A stretch of DNA of 64,000 nucleotides from Drosophila persimilis (GCF_003286085.1 NW_020825289.1:2914001-2978000); one strand, 5' to 3'; positions 45,701 through 54,389 are shown, counted from the first letter of the stretch. Notes: generated by a model not told the origin, from the sequence alone. Made by a program: numbers and translations.

Positions 45701-48072
45701 TTGACAGGGGACATGTGATTCAAATCGACGTATTCCTTTATAAATGCGGCGTATTGGGCCTTGAGAAGCGGTTTGCGAACCAACTTGCGCTCTAGATTGA
45801 GAAATCTGCGATAGGCTTGTTGATAAGAATCTCCAAGAAGACTGTCACTCAGCTTTAAAGGCAATTGAACGCAATATTCGCCACTTGGAAGCCGACCGCA
45901 ATGTTTTTTGAAATGTTCCTCGCAAGCAATTTCCTCCTTTGTTGCTTCTGTAGCGGGACCGTGGCAGTTTTCCACTTCCCAGAACCTTCGCACTAGCTCA
46001 TCCAAACCAACGGTAGGCGTTTGACTCAATTCCGTCGAACTAGAGGCAGCTAGGAGCACTGAGCTGCGGGAGTACTGACCTCCACCTGTGACAACCCAGC
46101 CGAGACGGGTTTTTTGTATTATAGGAAGTCCCCTTTCCAATTTGATCTGTCCAACGCATAAAATGTCGTAAAATAAGCTGGCTCCAATAAGTACATCGAT
46201 GCGCTGAGATTTGTTAAAGTGTGGGTCAGCAAGGCTGATATTGGATGGCATTTCCCATTTGGATACATCAAATGAAGAAGCAGGCTGGTTTCCTGTAATA
46301 CGTGGAGCAACGAGAGCTGTGAGACTCGTGAAGTAATCGGAAGTCCTGGATTGAATGACCAAATTAACTGAACCTTCCGTGTGAAATGCAGAATCAGCGC
46401 CGATACCCGATACTGATACCGACCCTTTGGCTCGTTTCAGCTGAAGCCTCTGAGCAAAGCGAGAGGTTATTAAATTAATCTGAGAGCCTGAATCCAGAAG
46501 AGCCCGGCAAGGAAGAAGATCACCAACTCGACTCTTTATCATAATGACTGTCGTGGCTAGAAGCACTACGTCTGAGCTAAGATTCTGAGCAGGAGGCGAG
46601 CATGGTGATGAAGCGGCAACAAGAGAACTTGAAAGATTGGGGCCTGGGCATAAGTCTGTCTGAATAGGAGACGTAGTAGCGTTTGCAGGTTCCGTGTTAA
46701 CTGACGTAGGCAGCGGATTGTTGATATGTAAAAGGGTATGATGCTTTTCACCGCATGTGCGACAAGAGCCTGAACTGCAGGAGGTATTCCGATGTCCCTT
46801 CTTCAAACAGTTGAAGCAAACTCTAAGCTTCCTTGCCTCTCTAAGACGCAAAGATGGCGAAAGGTTTCCAAAGCGAGTGCAGCTGTAAATGTTATGCCCT
46901 TTATTATCACAGAACACGCATTCCAATACGATTGTATTTGTAGCAACAAGACTGTGTTTTGAATGAGTGATTCGTTTATGTTTTCCAACCTGACTGCTAT
47001 GGATTTGAATCGACATAGCTTGATCCATGGTCTCCATGGCTTGACATCTCCTCTCCAAAAAAGCCGAAAAATGGTCCCATGTTGGTATGACGTTAGGGGG
47101 TGACAGCTCCTCCCATTTGGTCCTGGTATCAGAGTCGAGATACTTGTATGTGGAGTGAACGATGATGCATCCAGCTATTTCCTCCATGGTACCCATCGAT
47201 CTAAGCGCTCTCATGTGAGAATGAAGCTTGTCCGATAAAGTACGTAGCTTTGTAGTTGACCCATCTTCAACCTTCTCATGCCTCAGAATCTCAGCGACGT
47301 GTGCCTGAAAGATTAAACGTTTATTATTGAAACGATTGTTTAAAATGTCCAATGCAATATCATAATTGCTCTCCGATACTTCCAAAGAGCGAACAGCCTC
47401 CAGGGCAGGTCCATCCAAACATGAGCGCAGGTGCTGGAACTTCTCAATCTTTGATAGAAAGGGCTCCTGATCTATTACTGTGCTAAACATCGAGTAAAAG
47501 TCTGCCCACTCAGTATAACCTCCACGGAAAGTGGGAAGTTTAATGTCAGGAATATGATATCGTGACCGTACATTTCCGGAGGCAGTAACGTTGAGCTCGG
47601 GTCGTATCGTTGAGTGATGCGGCATGTTCTGGGTAGTCCTGCGGAGTGCTGAGCGAATACGAACTTCGATTTCCATCGCCAAATCCTCAAAATTGTTGCT
47701 TAAGTCGCTGCCAATTTCGCTTACATCAAGCTCTTCTAAATTAGAATGAGTAACATTAAATGAGTCGGATATTTTTTCCAAGAATTTTAAATGAACACTT
47801 AGCGCATCTTCACTGATTGGGTTGTTTTCATCATTCAATATCGTCTCTCGAAGTGAAACGGCTTTGTTGTATATTGAGAGTGCCTTTAGTTTGTAAAAAG
47901 ACACCCTGTTTTCCGGCACGTCATTAGACTCATCCATTTTCGACAGGCAGCAGCGAGCAAAGCACAAAGAAGAATAGAAGAACCAACCATTTGATTTTTT
48001 TTGGTATGCAAGCGCAAGTGCAGCGAACCCGAAGCCGCTAATGCACGTAGCTGTATTAGTGCTTGTAAGCAA
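42679..48072 (-). CDS. BEL/Pao gag-pol polyprotein
   Basis: One uninterrupted frame. The likely start is the ATG at 47,937 (MDESNDVPENR); the 45 residues upstream look like leader read-through. In order: DUF1759-like capsid region, zinc knuckles (CFNCLKKGHRNTSC, CRTCGEKHH), aspartic protease (ALLDSGSQINLI), reverse transcriptase (FYVDDLLTGGD), RNase H (HGFCDASMSAYGA), integrase zinc region (HLHAG ... CVRCFRVKP) and DDE core (GVDYCGPF, WSDNATNF, GGLWEAS). The polyprotein packages, reverse transcribes and integrates the element. No env-like frame follows. All catalytic blocks are present, so the copy may be active. Confidence 0.95.
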   Translation of the reverse strand: MLTSTNTATCISGFGFAALALAYQKKSNGWFFYSSLCFARCCLSKMDESNDVPENRVSFYKLKALSIYNKAVSLRETILNDENNPISEDALSVHLKFLEKISDSFNVTHSNLEELDVSEIGSDLSNNFEDLAMEIEVRIRSALRRTTQNMPHHSTIRPELNVTASGNVRSRYHIPDIKLPTFRGGYTEWADFYSMFSTVIDQEPFLSKIEKFQHLRSCLDGPALEAVRSLEVSESNYDIALDILNNRFNNKRLIFQAHVAEILRHEKVEDGSTTKLRTLSDKLHSHMRALRSMGTMEEIAGCIIVHSTYKYLDSDTRTKWEELSPPNVIPTWDHFSAFLERRCQAMETMDQAMSIQIHSSQVGKHKRITHSKHSLVATNTIVLECVFCDNKGHNIYSCTRFGNLSPSLRLREARKLRVCFNCLKKGHRNTSCSSGSCRTCGEKHHTLLHINNPLPTSVNTEPANATTSPIQTDLCPGPNLSSSLVAASSPCSPPAQNLSSDVVLLATTVIMIKSRVGDLLPCRALLDSGSQINLITSRFAQRLQLKRAKGSVSVSGIGADSAFHTEGSVNLVIQSRTSDYFTSLTALVAPRITGNQPASSFDVSKWEMPSNISLADPHFNKSQRIDVLIGASLFYDILCVGQIKLERGLPIIQKTRLGWVVTGGGQYSRSSVLLAASSSTELSQTPTVGLDELVRRFWEVENCHGPATEATKEEIACEEHFKKHCGRLPSGEYCVQLPLKLSDSLLGDSYQQAYRRFLNLERKLVRKPLLKAQYAAFIKEYVDLNHMSPVKSDALKQCKFFLPHHCVLREDKTTTKLRVVFDGSACTSTGYSLNDILMSGPTIQPKLVTTLLRFRTFRIALTGDICKMYRCVRVSPQDSFLQCILWRDSPLEELRTFKLDTVTYGTKPAAFLAVRSMHQLAADESSSYPIGSEVVLRDFYVDDLLTGGDTTNEVLEIIRQVSGLLAKGNFKIRKWCSNDTYVLDQTPHEDRETFVKFTDGSDVTKTLGLAWNPTSDELLFSFCPNQVPSKPTKRVVLSTIARFYDPLGLIGPVITKAKIFLQQLWKEKLHWDESLPVSLRTTWINFIQQFDSMQQISFPRLSFLRSSNLEMHGFCDASMSAYGACIYAVSQGDNGVKANLLSSRSRVAPLKTITIPKLELCGAALLAQLMHEVSLMNFKCSYYCWCDSTVVLAWIKNQPSNFNVFVANRLSVIQELTSGMSWLHVPTDLNPADMLSRGSLPAELINSQLWKYGPTYLTASKDQWPSTPALPEPVLEARKTILITNCASRYLVEESKFVNSFPKMQRIFAYVCKFIHRRKSGITVEDLRLGTELLIRLTQQSRLSTEIRALETRKDIKASSSIASLSPFLDDCGLLRVGGRLKNSTLDFEARHPIILPKNHSITSALIRHLHEKHLHAGPQSLLAIIRQTYWPIGGRKTVAHVIQKCVRCFRVKPRTLEQIMADLPVDRVSESRAFLVTGVDYCGPFLYKSEVRNRPPLKCYMSIFICFSTKAVHIELVKDLTTAAFLSALRRFICTRGRPIRIWSDNATNFVGARNELAELKSLFLSDSHQEAVHQACLNDCIDWRFIPPRSPHFGGLWEASVKLAKHHLRRALGSSLLGFDELRTLACNISAIINSRPLFPLSENPADLDVLTPSHFLVGSPITTFLEPDLVHLNVDRLDRWQKVTQLQQIFWSRWRQSYLTSLQERTKWRTRNPELHVNDVVLVKDENFPPLKWPLARILELIPGADGVSRVALIRMATGVSRRALAKLCLLPLRDEVKGMDPSTGGVCSGEARV

Positions 48073-48194
48073 GCGCGCGACGAAATGGGAACTAACCGCT
48101 TCGCGTTCGAACAGTTATGTTTAGCGGATAATTTTCACTGTTTATAATTGTTTATTTCCAAATTGTTACTGACGATCACGTCGGGGTCACCAAA

Positions 48195-48670
48195 TGTTGA
48201 GACAACGAGCTTTTTCGCTGACTATGATTGTTCAATAATTTCACAAATTATTAATTTCCGAAAACGTTATAAATTTTATTATAGGTATTTTGTGTGTTGA
48301 GGGTGGCCGAAGATGCCAGAGCCTTTTACAATAGTATTAGAGTGACACACTTGGATGAGGCAAGCGAGCCGATCTCGAGCCAAAGTAATAGATTGGGGAC
48401 AAAAAGGGTCTGTTCTCCAACTATATCAAGCGGTAACTGTTAGAGCAGGCGCAGCTGCTGACGGCTTAGCGACGGCATAGGAAAGAAAAGATAACAAGAG
48501 CGAGCATAGATAAGAATAGATGATTAAATGAGAGCATGTTGCTGAGCGAGCATAGATAAAGCTACGCTTACGTTACGTTAGTTTAGTATAATGACCAAAA
48601 TAGAAAAGAAAGTGAATTGATAGGCAATAAAACAATGGTATAAAATTTACACTCGGGCTTCGCCCGAACA
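48195..48670 (-). repeat. BEL element 5' LTR
   Basis: 476 bp, matching the 3' LTR base for base as far as I can compare, including the terminal hairpin at 48,654-48,668. It would carry the promoter; transcription runs leftwards. Confidence 0.95.
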
Positions 48671-49587
48671 GGTACGTTGAATAGATATATTTGTTTTTTA
48701 TTGTTTATAATATATAATATTATTACACAATGCAGCAAACAAGAGAACAACAGCAGGCGGCAGGGTGAAATGGAGTGCCGCGCTTGAGAGCCTGCTGATT
48801 GACATATGGCAGGAGAAAATTGAAGATTTGCGCGGACCACGCAAAAATTCACATGTGTACATGGAGATGGCCGAGTCCATTAAGGAGGCTGGGCTTGAGC
48901 TTGGATGGGGCGAGATAAGGACAAAGCTCGAGAACATGACCAAAAAATATATAAATTGGACCGAGCGGGGGTGCTCCATCTGGGTGGCAACATTACGATA
49001 AATTAAACTCATTTCTGGGGTGCTACCGGATAAACAACATGGAGCAGAGCACATTGGACAACGACAGTAAGTTTTATTAATTTATTGCTAAAAAAATATA
49101 TTTCATTTAAGGTGTTCATTGCAGATCCTGATGAGTACTTTTCGGATATTATTGAGATGGACCTGGACGGATCTTGTAGCTCCAGCACCTTGTCTGGGCG
49201 TCCGCCAAAGAAAAAGAAAAAGACCGACATTTCGTGGCTGGCAGAGATCGCCCGGGAACGTCTCGAAGAACAGAAGGACCACCACAGAAAGAAGGAAGAG
49301 CACGACGTGAGGCAGGAGAAGATGGTGCAGGACCTAATCAGCACACAAACGAAATTTCAAAATGATCTGTTGGAAGTGCTAAACCACAGCCGAAATAATT
49401 GCTATATCTTCATCATCCATTATAAGAACCAAGAATTAATAAATCTTCCGCGCAAATTTAATGAACTTGTTATTGGCATCAGCTGTTTTTGACGGATGGT
49501 GGATGGTGGCAGTGTGATTCGGAGTTTCACATCTGTCAAAAAATCCCACCATTCCCCCGGGATGGGCTCAGTGTGCAGAGCCTATAA

Positions 49588-50165
49588 CCATACAGTATGA
49601 CGCTTTCGTTGTATGAACTGGCACATCTATATACTGTATGGTTAGTGATATAATGCAATGCTTTTGGCTTATATCGATAGCCGACAATCGCTAAGAATGA
49701 GCAAAAGAATAAAAACGTAAGCAAAGACAAATTAATTCATCTTCTGTTAAAAATTATGCAAAATTTGATTTTTAATTTATAATTTGGATTTGAGCAAAAT
49801 ATAAGCAAACGGCTGCTTGTTCCAATATAGATTTTTTCTGAGCCGATTATATTTATAACTTCAGCTCAGCACACTTAGCACATCCCGGAGGGAATGGTAG
49901 GATTTTTTGAACGATATGAAACCTCGATTCACACTGTCACCATCCATCAAAAAGCAACTTCTGAGCATAAAATTACAAAGTTTTGATCTGTATTGTGAAA
50001 ATTTCACAATTTTATATTTTTAAATTGACTAACTAATTGGCTATAAAAAAAACAATACAAATATAGACTGCAGCTCCTTCGGGTCTTCAAGCATTTTCCG
50101 AACAAGATTTTTTCTTTTAAAGGCCGTGAAGAATACGATTTTTTTTTATTATTAATATTATTTAT
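49588..50165. other. Flank of the Harbinger element with an inverted second terminus
   Basis: A 13-bp perfect inverted repeat (AACCATACAGTAT at 49,586-49,598, ATACTGTATGGTT at 49,631-49,643) starts at the target site. At about 49,853-49,950 the sequence is an inverted, diverged copy of the Harbinger right end (GATTCACACTGTCACCATCC; CATCCCGGAGGGAATGG). A DRE-like TATCGATA lies at about 49,672. No coding sequence. Confidence 0.6.
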
Positions 50166-50169
50166 TTAT

Positions 50170-50835
50170 TATTATGGCGCTGCGTAGCCACTGCAAATTG
50201 ATTTGTTAATTTTAGGTATACAAATTATCAGATATGGTTCCTTATAATTGTGCGTTTTTAGTTTACTCGTAGCATCAATAGCTTTCATCCTTTACGGAGG
50301 CGGAAGGTGTTGCGACGAATTTTTAAAAAACATCTGCAAGATCTGCAAGTTATCAAAGGAGTGTGGACACCAAATTTGGTTGCTCTAGCTCTTATAGTCT
50401 CTGAGATCTATGCGCTCACTTTCTGCGATAGGTAAAGTCGACCATGAAACGTGTGTGCTAGAGAGAGACAGAGAGAGAAAGAATTAAATTGTTTTCATCA
50501 TTCTGGCTGTAATAATGATACGAATTGGCTCACATTCTGCAGTCTAAAAGATAAAAAGATAAAAGATATAGTCATTATTTACGATTCTGCGTTTTTTGTC
50601 TTTACGTATCTTTGAAATTGTTGATGCAACTGATTTTCGCCCTTTGTGGTGGCGAAAGTCGGCGGGGAGAAGTTTGGAAATATATTTGTAGCAGTGACAT
50701 ATCACAGAAGTCTGGATACAAAATGTCGTTGCACTATCTCTAATAGTCTCTGAGCACTATGCGCACATAGCGGCGCACAGACGGACAGACAGACAGGGCT
50801 CAATCGACTCGGCTATTGCTATTGCTAGATTAAAA
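50170..50835 (-). mobile_element. DINE-1 copy, diverged
   Basis: Reads leftwards from the CCTGTCTGTCTGTCCGTC microsatellite (complement, about 50,775-50,800) to GCAGTGGCTACGCAGCGCC (complement, about 50,172-50,195). The 5' terminal GATACTC block is missing, and the copy is more diverged than those at 8.7 and 23.3 kb. Confidence 0.75.
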
Positions 50836-50985
50836 CAGCGTAAACAGAGATGAAATTCGCATGGAACCGATATGAAATTACCTTTTTTCACGATGAAATT
50901 GATTTGCTATTGTTTGTTCCATACCAAGTGTTTATAATTTATATAGATATAAATTTTTGTTGATGTTTAGTCCACTTAAGTACAT

Positions 50986-50996
50986 CTGGTCACACT
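50986..50996 (+). promoter_or_regulatory. Motif 1-type core promoter element
   Basis: CTGGTCACACTT matches the Drosophila core-promoter Motif 1 (YGGTCACACTR) at ten of eleven positions, on the same strand as and about 195 bp upstream of the ARL14EP-like ATG. Motif 1 promoters drive housekeeping genes, which suits this gene. Confidence 0.5.
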
Positions 50997-51190
50997 TTGC
51001 CGTTGGCAATGTATATGAAACTCATCTGAGCAGCCAAAGCAAGACTAAATTGATTACAGGAATACCCATACATTTTTGTTCCATTATTTCATTTGGTATT
51101 TTTTTTTCGAATATTACAGTCTGTACTCACAATTACAGCTGCTGATATAACATTGTGGTGTAAGCTTGTTTTTGTTTCGGAACTTGAAAA

Positions 51191-51550
51191 ATGAGTTCAG
51201 ATATTGACCCTGATTATTCCACTCGCCGTAACTTACGGCAAAGACAAACAAAGACATCCAATGATGACAATGTGGCTATTGAATCCGAGAAGCACAAGCG
51301 AAAAGGAAAGAAAAGAGGTCAAAATTACGGGAAAAATAGTGCTTATGATGAGTATGGAATTATTCGCTACAATGGATTAGACATTTGCGACTGCATGAGC
51401 GAAGAGTGTGATGGATGCTGGTACGAATGTCCAAGCTGTGGTTCTACCAGGTGCGGTCCTACCTGTAGAGCTAATCGAAAGTTTTTCTACGAAGGAATGA
51501 ACCACGATGGAAAAGACTTATCCATAACCAATAAATTCCTTCCAAAATAA
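51191..51550 (+). CDS. ARL14 effector protein-like (ARF7EP_C domain)
   Basis: An intronless 119-residue frame. The first half is hydrophilic and basic (KRKGKKRGQNYGK), and the second half is the ARF7EP_C zinc-binding-like domain: LDICDCMSEECDGCWYEC, then CGSTRCGPTCR, eight closely spaced Cys that should bind zinc, followed by NRKFFYEG. Vertebrate ARL14EP proteins carry this domain and have been linked to ARL14/myosin traffic and to chromatin complexes (SETDB1-associated), so the cellular role is not settled. An AATAAA lies at 51,625-51,630. The gene is intact. I suspect CG14464 is the D. melanogaster ortholog but am unsure. Confidence 0.88.
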   Translation: MSSDIDPDYSTRRNLRQRQTKTSNDDNVAIESEKHKRKGKKRGQNYGKNSAYDEYGIIRYNGLDICDCMSEECDGCWYECPSCGSTRCGPTCRANRKFFYEGMNHDGKDLSITNKFLPK

Positions 51551-51901
51551 ACTGAAAATTAGTTTAAAAATTAAAAATGTATGCCTATGACGCGAACCTA
51601 GGTCAGGAATTAGTTTTAAGTACCAATAAATGTATTAATATTTTATAAATACAATTTTCGTGTGAAAGCCCAAAGAAAACCTAGTTACATTCATGTGTTA
51701 AATTTTCTAAAGAAATATTGAACACAGCCACTACTACTAGATTTAAAAAAAATCTAGCCCTAAATAGATAATAGATTATCATTGTTGATATGACGAGGCA
51801 TTAAACACTGCAAGATCAATATTTTTTTCCTAGCGATAAAGTCTATTCAATTGTACGGTGTAAGCTTAAAAATTTGTCTGGCAAGCAGGAAGCACTAGAA
51901 C

Positions 51902-52166
51902 CAAAGACTATACAATACCAAGATGTTGCATGAGGAACAAATTCTTTTTCAATTTTCGTTTGACGCTTCATGGTACGGGCGCGCGGGGCTATTACTTCAA
52001 TTCTCTTTTCCGCTACCTTCGCCTCCGAAATGCTACTCGGCTTCGTCAATGCCTCGGTCAGCGTCGAGTCGGTGTGTCTCGAGAGAAAGAATACAAAAAC
52101 AAAATATGAATCGTCTGCGTGCTGAAACCGTAGGGCAGCGTGGTCGCTGATGTCTTTGGCGCGGCA
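51902..52166. mobile_element. Fragment of the P-superfamily-like transposon (left end)
   Basis: Starts with CAAAGACTATACAATACCAA and follows 17,444-17,706 with only a few differences (for example GAGGAAC for GAGAAAC). It ends at GGCGCGGC, where a different sequence (52,167 onward) starts; the right terminus is missing. Confidence 0.85.
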
Positions 52167-52300
52167 GTCAGTCACACCAAACTTAAACTTGATTTTTTCA
52201 ATAGTTTTCCATGAATCTTTAAATCTGGCACGTTTGGTACGTTTGTACTCCTCCCTCCATTGACCATTAAATCCATTTGTCACTTTTGTGAACAGCAATG
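52167..52300 (-). pseudogene. Short transposon-protein fragment
   Basis: The minus strand encodes WREEYKRTKRARFKDSW and KTIEKIKFKFGVTD, which recurs with a few changes at 55,080-55,165 ahead of the transposase-like frame at 54,390-55,080. It is a truncated copy of that element. Confidence 0.55.
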
Positions 52301-52430
52301 TCAAAAAGACAAAGAGGTATTACCATATGTACATATGTATGTATACATATGTGAACGTCGTTGTTCTTTTCCTGGTTTACTTTTGAATGTTTCGGATAAT
52401 TACATTAGTTTATTAACATTTCATGCGAAC

Positions 52431-53214
52431 TTAAATTTTCAAGTTTGCGACATGCGAAACCCAATTAATCAGATCTATTTTGCAGTCGTACCGTCGGCAG
52501 TTTGCTTTCTCCGCAAATATGAAATCATGCGCTATATAATTTTTAGAGTTCAAAGTAGATGTGGGACTGTAAGTATAAATATAATTTTCAGTATTAAAGA
52601 ATCAATTTAGTAATTAAAACGAACCTTAAAACTAAATGAATCAGCTCAGCTCCAACACTGAAGTCCTTGGAAAATCCAATTCTGTTGGCATCACAGATGG
52701 CTTGTAAAAGACACTCATGCCCATTGTAGCCGTAACTTTAATAATAAAACCGGATTTAGTACATGTACATACGACTATTACAACATACCCGTTAAGTAAA
52801 TACTCAATAAAAGCGTATATATTCCAGCGTAGCTGTGTGGGCTTTTGGTACATTTTCCTTTCTTTTCCAGCATTTATAAACTTATTGTGGTTATATTCGG
52901 GCAAAAAAGGGTTCTGGCGAAAAACCGTAGCATTATAGGGTAGATGAAACTCGGCTTTTAATACGTAGCCGACGGTGAGCGATTCATAGTCGAGATTAGC
53001 TGGTATGCCTATTCCAGCAATGAACTGAAACTATTTTGATACAAATATTTATTCTTAAAGTGAAGTCTTTAACATACATTACCTGATGTCTAGTTGGTGC
53101 TTGCCTTGGGAATATTAGGAAACGTTTAGCTCGTACATGCATATCAATTTTTTGGGTTTGAAACGCTAAAATTAGACATATTGTTAAGACTATAGACCAA
53201 ACACACCTATTCAT
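52431..53214 (-). CDS. DM4/DM12-family secreted protein
   Basis: Four exons rebuilt by hand: 53,083-53,214, 52,789-53,030, 52,625-52,735 and 52,431-52,566; all introns (52, 53 and 58 bp) have GT/AG ends and phases agree, giving 206 residues. A signal peptide (MNRCVWSIVLTICLILAFQ) is followed by KRFLIFPRQAPTRHQFQFIA and GIGIPANLDYESLTVGYVLK, then RWNIYAFIEYLLNGYGYNG joined to HECLLQAICDANRIGF, and a Cys-containing C-terminus (CRRYDC). This is the DM4/DM12 signature (R..l...E..L...G.nG..CLL.aIC.a). These insect-specific extracellular proteins come in large clusters in Drosophila; their molecular role is unknown. An upstream in-frame Met at 53,283 would add 23 residues but spoil the signal peptide. 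Confidence 0.9.
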
Positions 53215-53429
53215 TTCGCTGACAGTACTATAACTGACCTCAGAAAGATATTTCAAGTCAATATACATACTTTTTTTTAACAATTAGCATACTGCAAAAC
53301 AGTGAAAAAATAACCAGGCTACAGTATTATTGCAGTTGTTAATACAAGTCGTCAGAATTCGTAAGTACATATTTGTAACTCTAGTGGTTCTTTCAGATGT
53401 ACATACATACATATATACATATCTGGCGA

Positions 53430-54260
53430 TGCTAATAGCTGCGCGGAGAGCCTAGCAGCCTATGTAATAATGGCATGCGGGGCATCGTAGTGGAACCCGG
53501 GTATCGCCACGGCCCACTGCTGTGCCGCGTGACGAAGATGCCAGAGATCTAGAGGCGATCCCGATCACGGACTCAGCTAAGAGGACTTCAGATCGAAGCT
53601 TAAGGCTCTAAAGAAAACTATCAAGAGGAGTAAAGCTAAATAATTTCTAGAGCTATGCGACGCTCTCGATGCCGAACCCTTTGGCGTACGAGATGGGAGG
53701 CAATGCACAAGAAAATACCAACGAGCCCAGTGAAAGCCACCGTCCACTCGCCTCACAGCCGCGTAGGCGAGAACCTCACCAACACGAAAGAAGTGTCCAA
53801 GTAATTGCGAAGATCAAGGCAGAGAAGGAACTTGGCATTGATGGAGGGTCAAATCACACCCAAGAAACCATTATCGCAGCCCATCTAATCGTCTCTATTT
53901 AGACCAACGCATCATGGGTCTCTGTAAAAATCACGCGCATATGGAGTATGGACTCTAGAGAGGGCAGAGGCTGGGAATCATTCTAAAGCTATATAAAGAA
54001 GCCAACGATATCGACCAATCGCCCCTTGTGCATGCTGGGGAGATATTCGAGCGAAAAATACGCAGACGTATCTATATTGCCACAACTGCAATCTTTATCT
54101 GCACTCTATGCGCTAAGGAGCGGACGGCGAGTTCCGCTATAACAGTCGAAAACATCATCAACTGTATGCTGGACAGCGCGGCGAAATTGAAGGCCGTCCA
54201 GGGAATGGCAGTACTTCAAAAACTCCCTCTCTTCACCAGTCAAGGTTACTGAAGAGTAGC
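53430..54260 (+). pseudogene. LOA/I-group LINE fragment
   Basis: The conserved linker between endonuclease and reverse transcriptase is readable at 53,600-53,690 (LKTIKRSKAK, FLELCDALDAEPFG, with one stop), followed by strongly decayed sequence in which DSAAKLKAVQGM near 54,170 parallels the D.AGKL.E motif of LINE reverse transcriptases. The rest is not recognisable. Confidence 0.55.
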
Positions 54261-54389
54261 ACAGGGCAGCCATCTAGGCCCCTTAAAAGTTTAACTTTCA
54301 AAGGTCACAGGGTCTACAAGTGTTCCTCTTGTTATAAAACAACTTTAATGACGTTTAGAAAATTCTGAAACTCATTTATTTTTTGCCTA

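Larger units (their letters stand above)
42227..48670 (-). mobile_element. Complete BEL/Pao LTR retrotransposon
   Basis: Two 476-bp LTRs (42,227-42,702 and 48,195-48,670, TG...CA) flank a single intact gag-pol frame; the target duplication is GGTAC at 42,222-42,226 and 48,671-48,675. On the minus strand the primer-binding site TGGTGACCCCGACGTGA lies three bases after the 5' LTR and a polypurine tract (ACGGGGGGAGTA) precedes the 3' LTR. The LTRs look identical across their whole length, so insertion was recent. It is oriented opposite to the MADF gene that it interrupts. Confidence 0.95.
42192..49492 (+). pseudogene. MADF-domain protein of the Harbinger element, disrupted
   Basis: Three exons can be rebuilt: 42,192-42,222 (MDLVPENSSS), 48,736-49,066 and 49,125-49,492, with phases that match. 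Exon 2 encodes a MADF/SANT-like domain (ALESLLIDIWQEKIEDLRG, YMEMAESIKEAGLELG), the DNA-binding partner typical of Harbinger transposases. Exon 3 carries a basic KKKKK nuclear-localisation-like run and a charged helix. Two lesions: the BEL element sits in intron 1 starting 4 bases past the donor GT side, and an indel near 48,965-48,985 shifts the frame so that the expected end of the domain (WQHYDKLNSFLGCYRIN) is out of phase. It could instead be a domesticated host MADF gene, but the TIRs argue against that. Confidence 0.7.
41834..49584 (+). mobile_element. PIF/Harbinger-type DNA element (about 1.3 kb without its nested insertion)
   Basis: The ends are TAGGCTATTCACACTGA (41,834-41,850) and, inverted, TAGGCTCTGCACACTGA (complement of 49,568-49,584), each flanked by TAA (41,831-41,833 and 49,585-49,587). 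A 3-bp TWA target duplication is the PIF/Harbinger hallmark. Inside are subterminal CCATCCACCATCC repeats in inverted orientation and a MADF-type gene, but no DDE nuclease. Removing the nested 6.4-kb BEL element leaves about 1,302 bp. The superfamily assignment is inferred from the TSD, the TIRs and the MADF protein. Confidence 0.7.

Noticed and set aside
42192-49492. MADF gene as an intact single-copy host gene
   Set aside because: TIRs with a TAA target duplication enclose it and its domain is frameshifted, so a transposon-borne pseudogene is the better reading.
51843-52304. Minus-strand frame of 153 codons next to the DM4/DM12 gene
   Set aside because: It is a chimera of two transposon fragments (the P-superfamily-like left end read antisense, and a transposase-like piece), not one gene.
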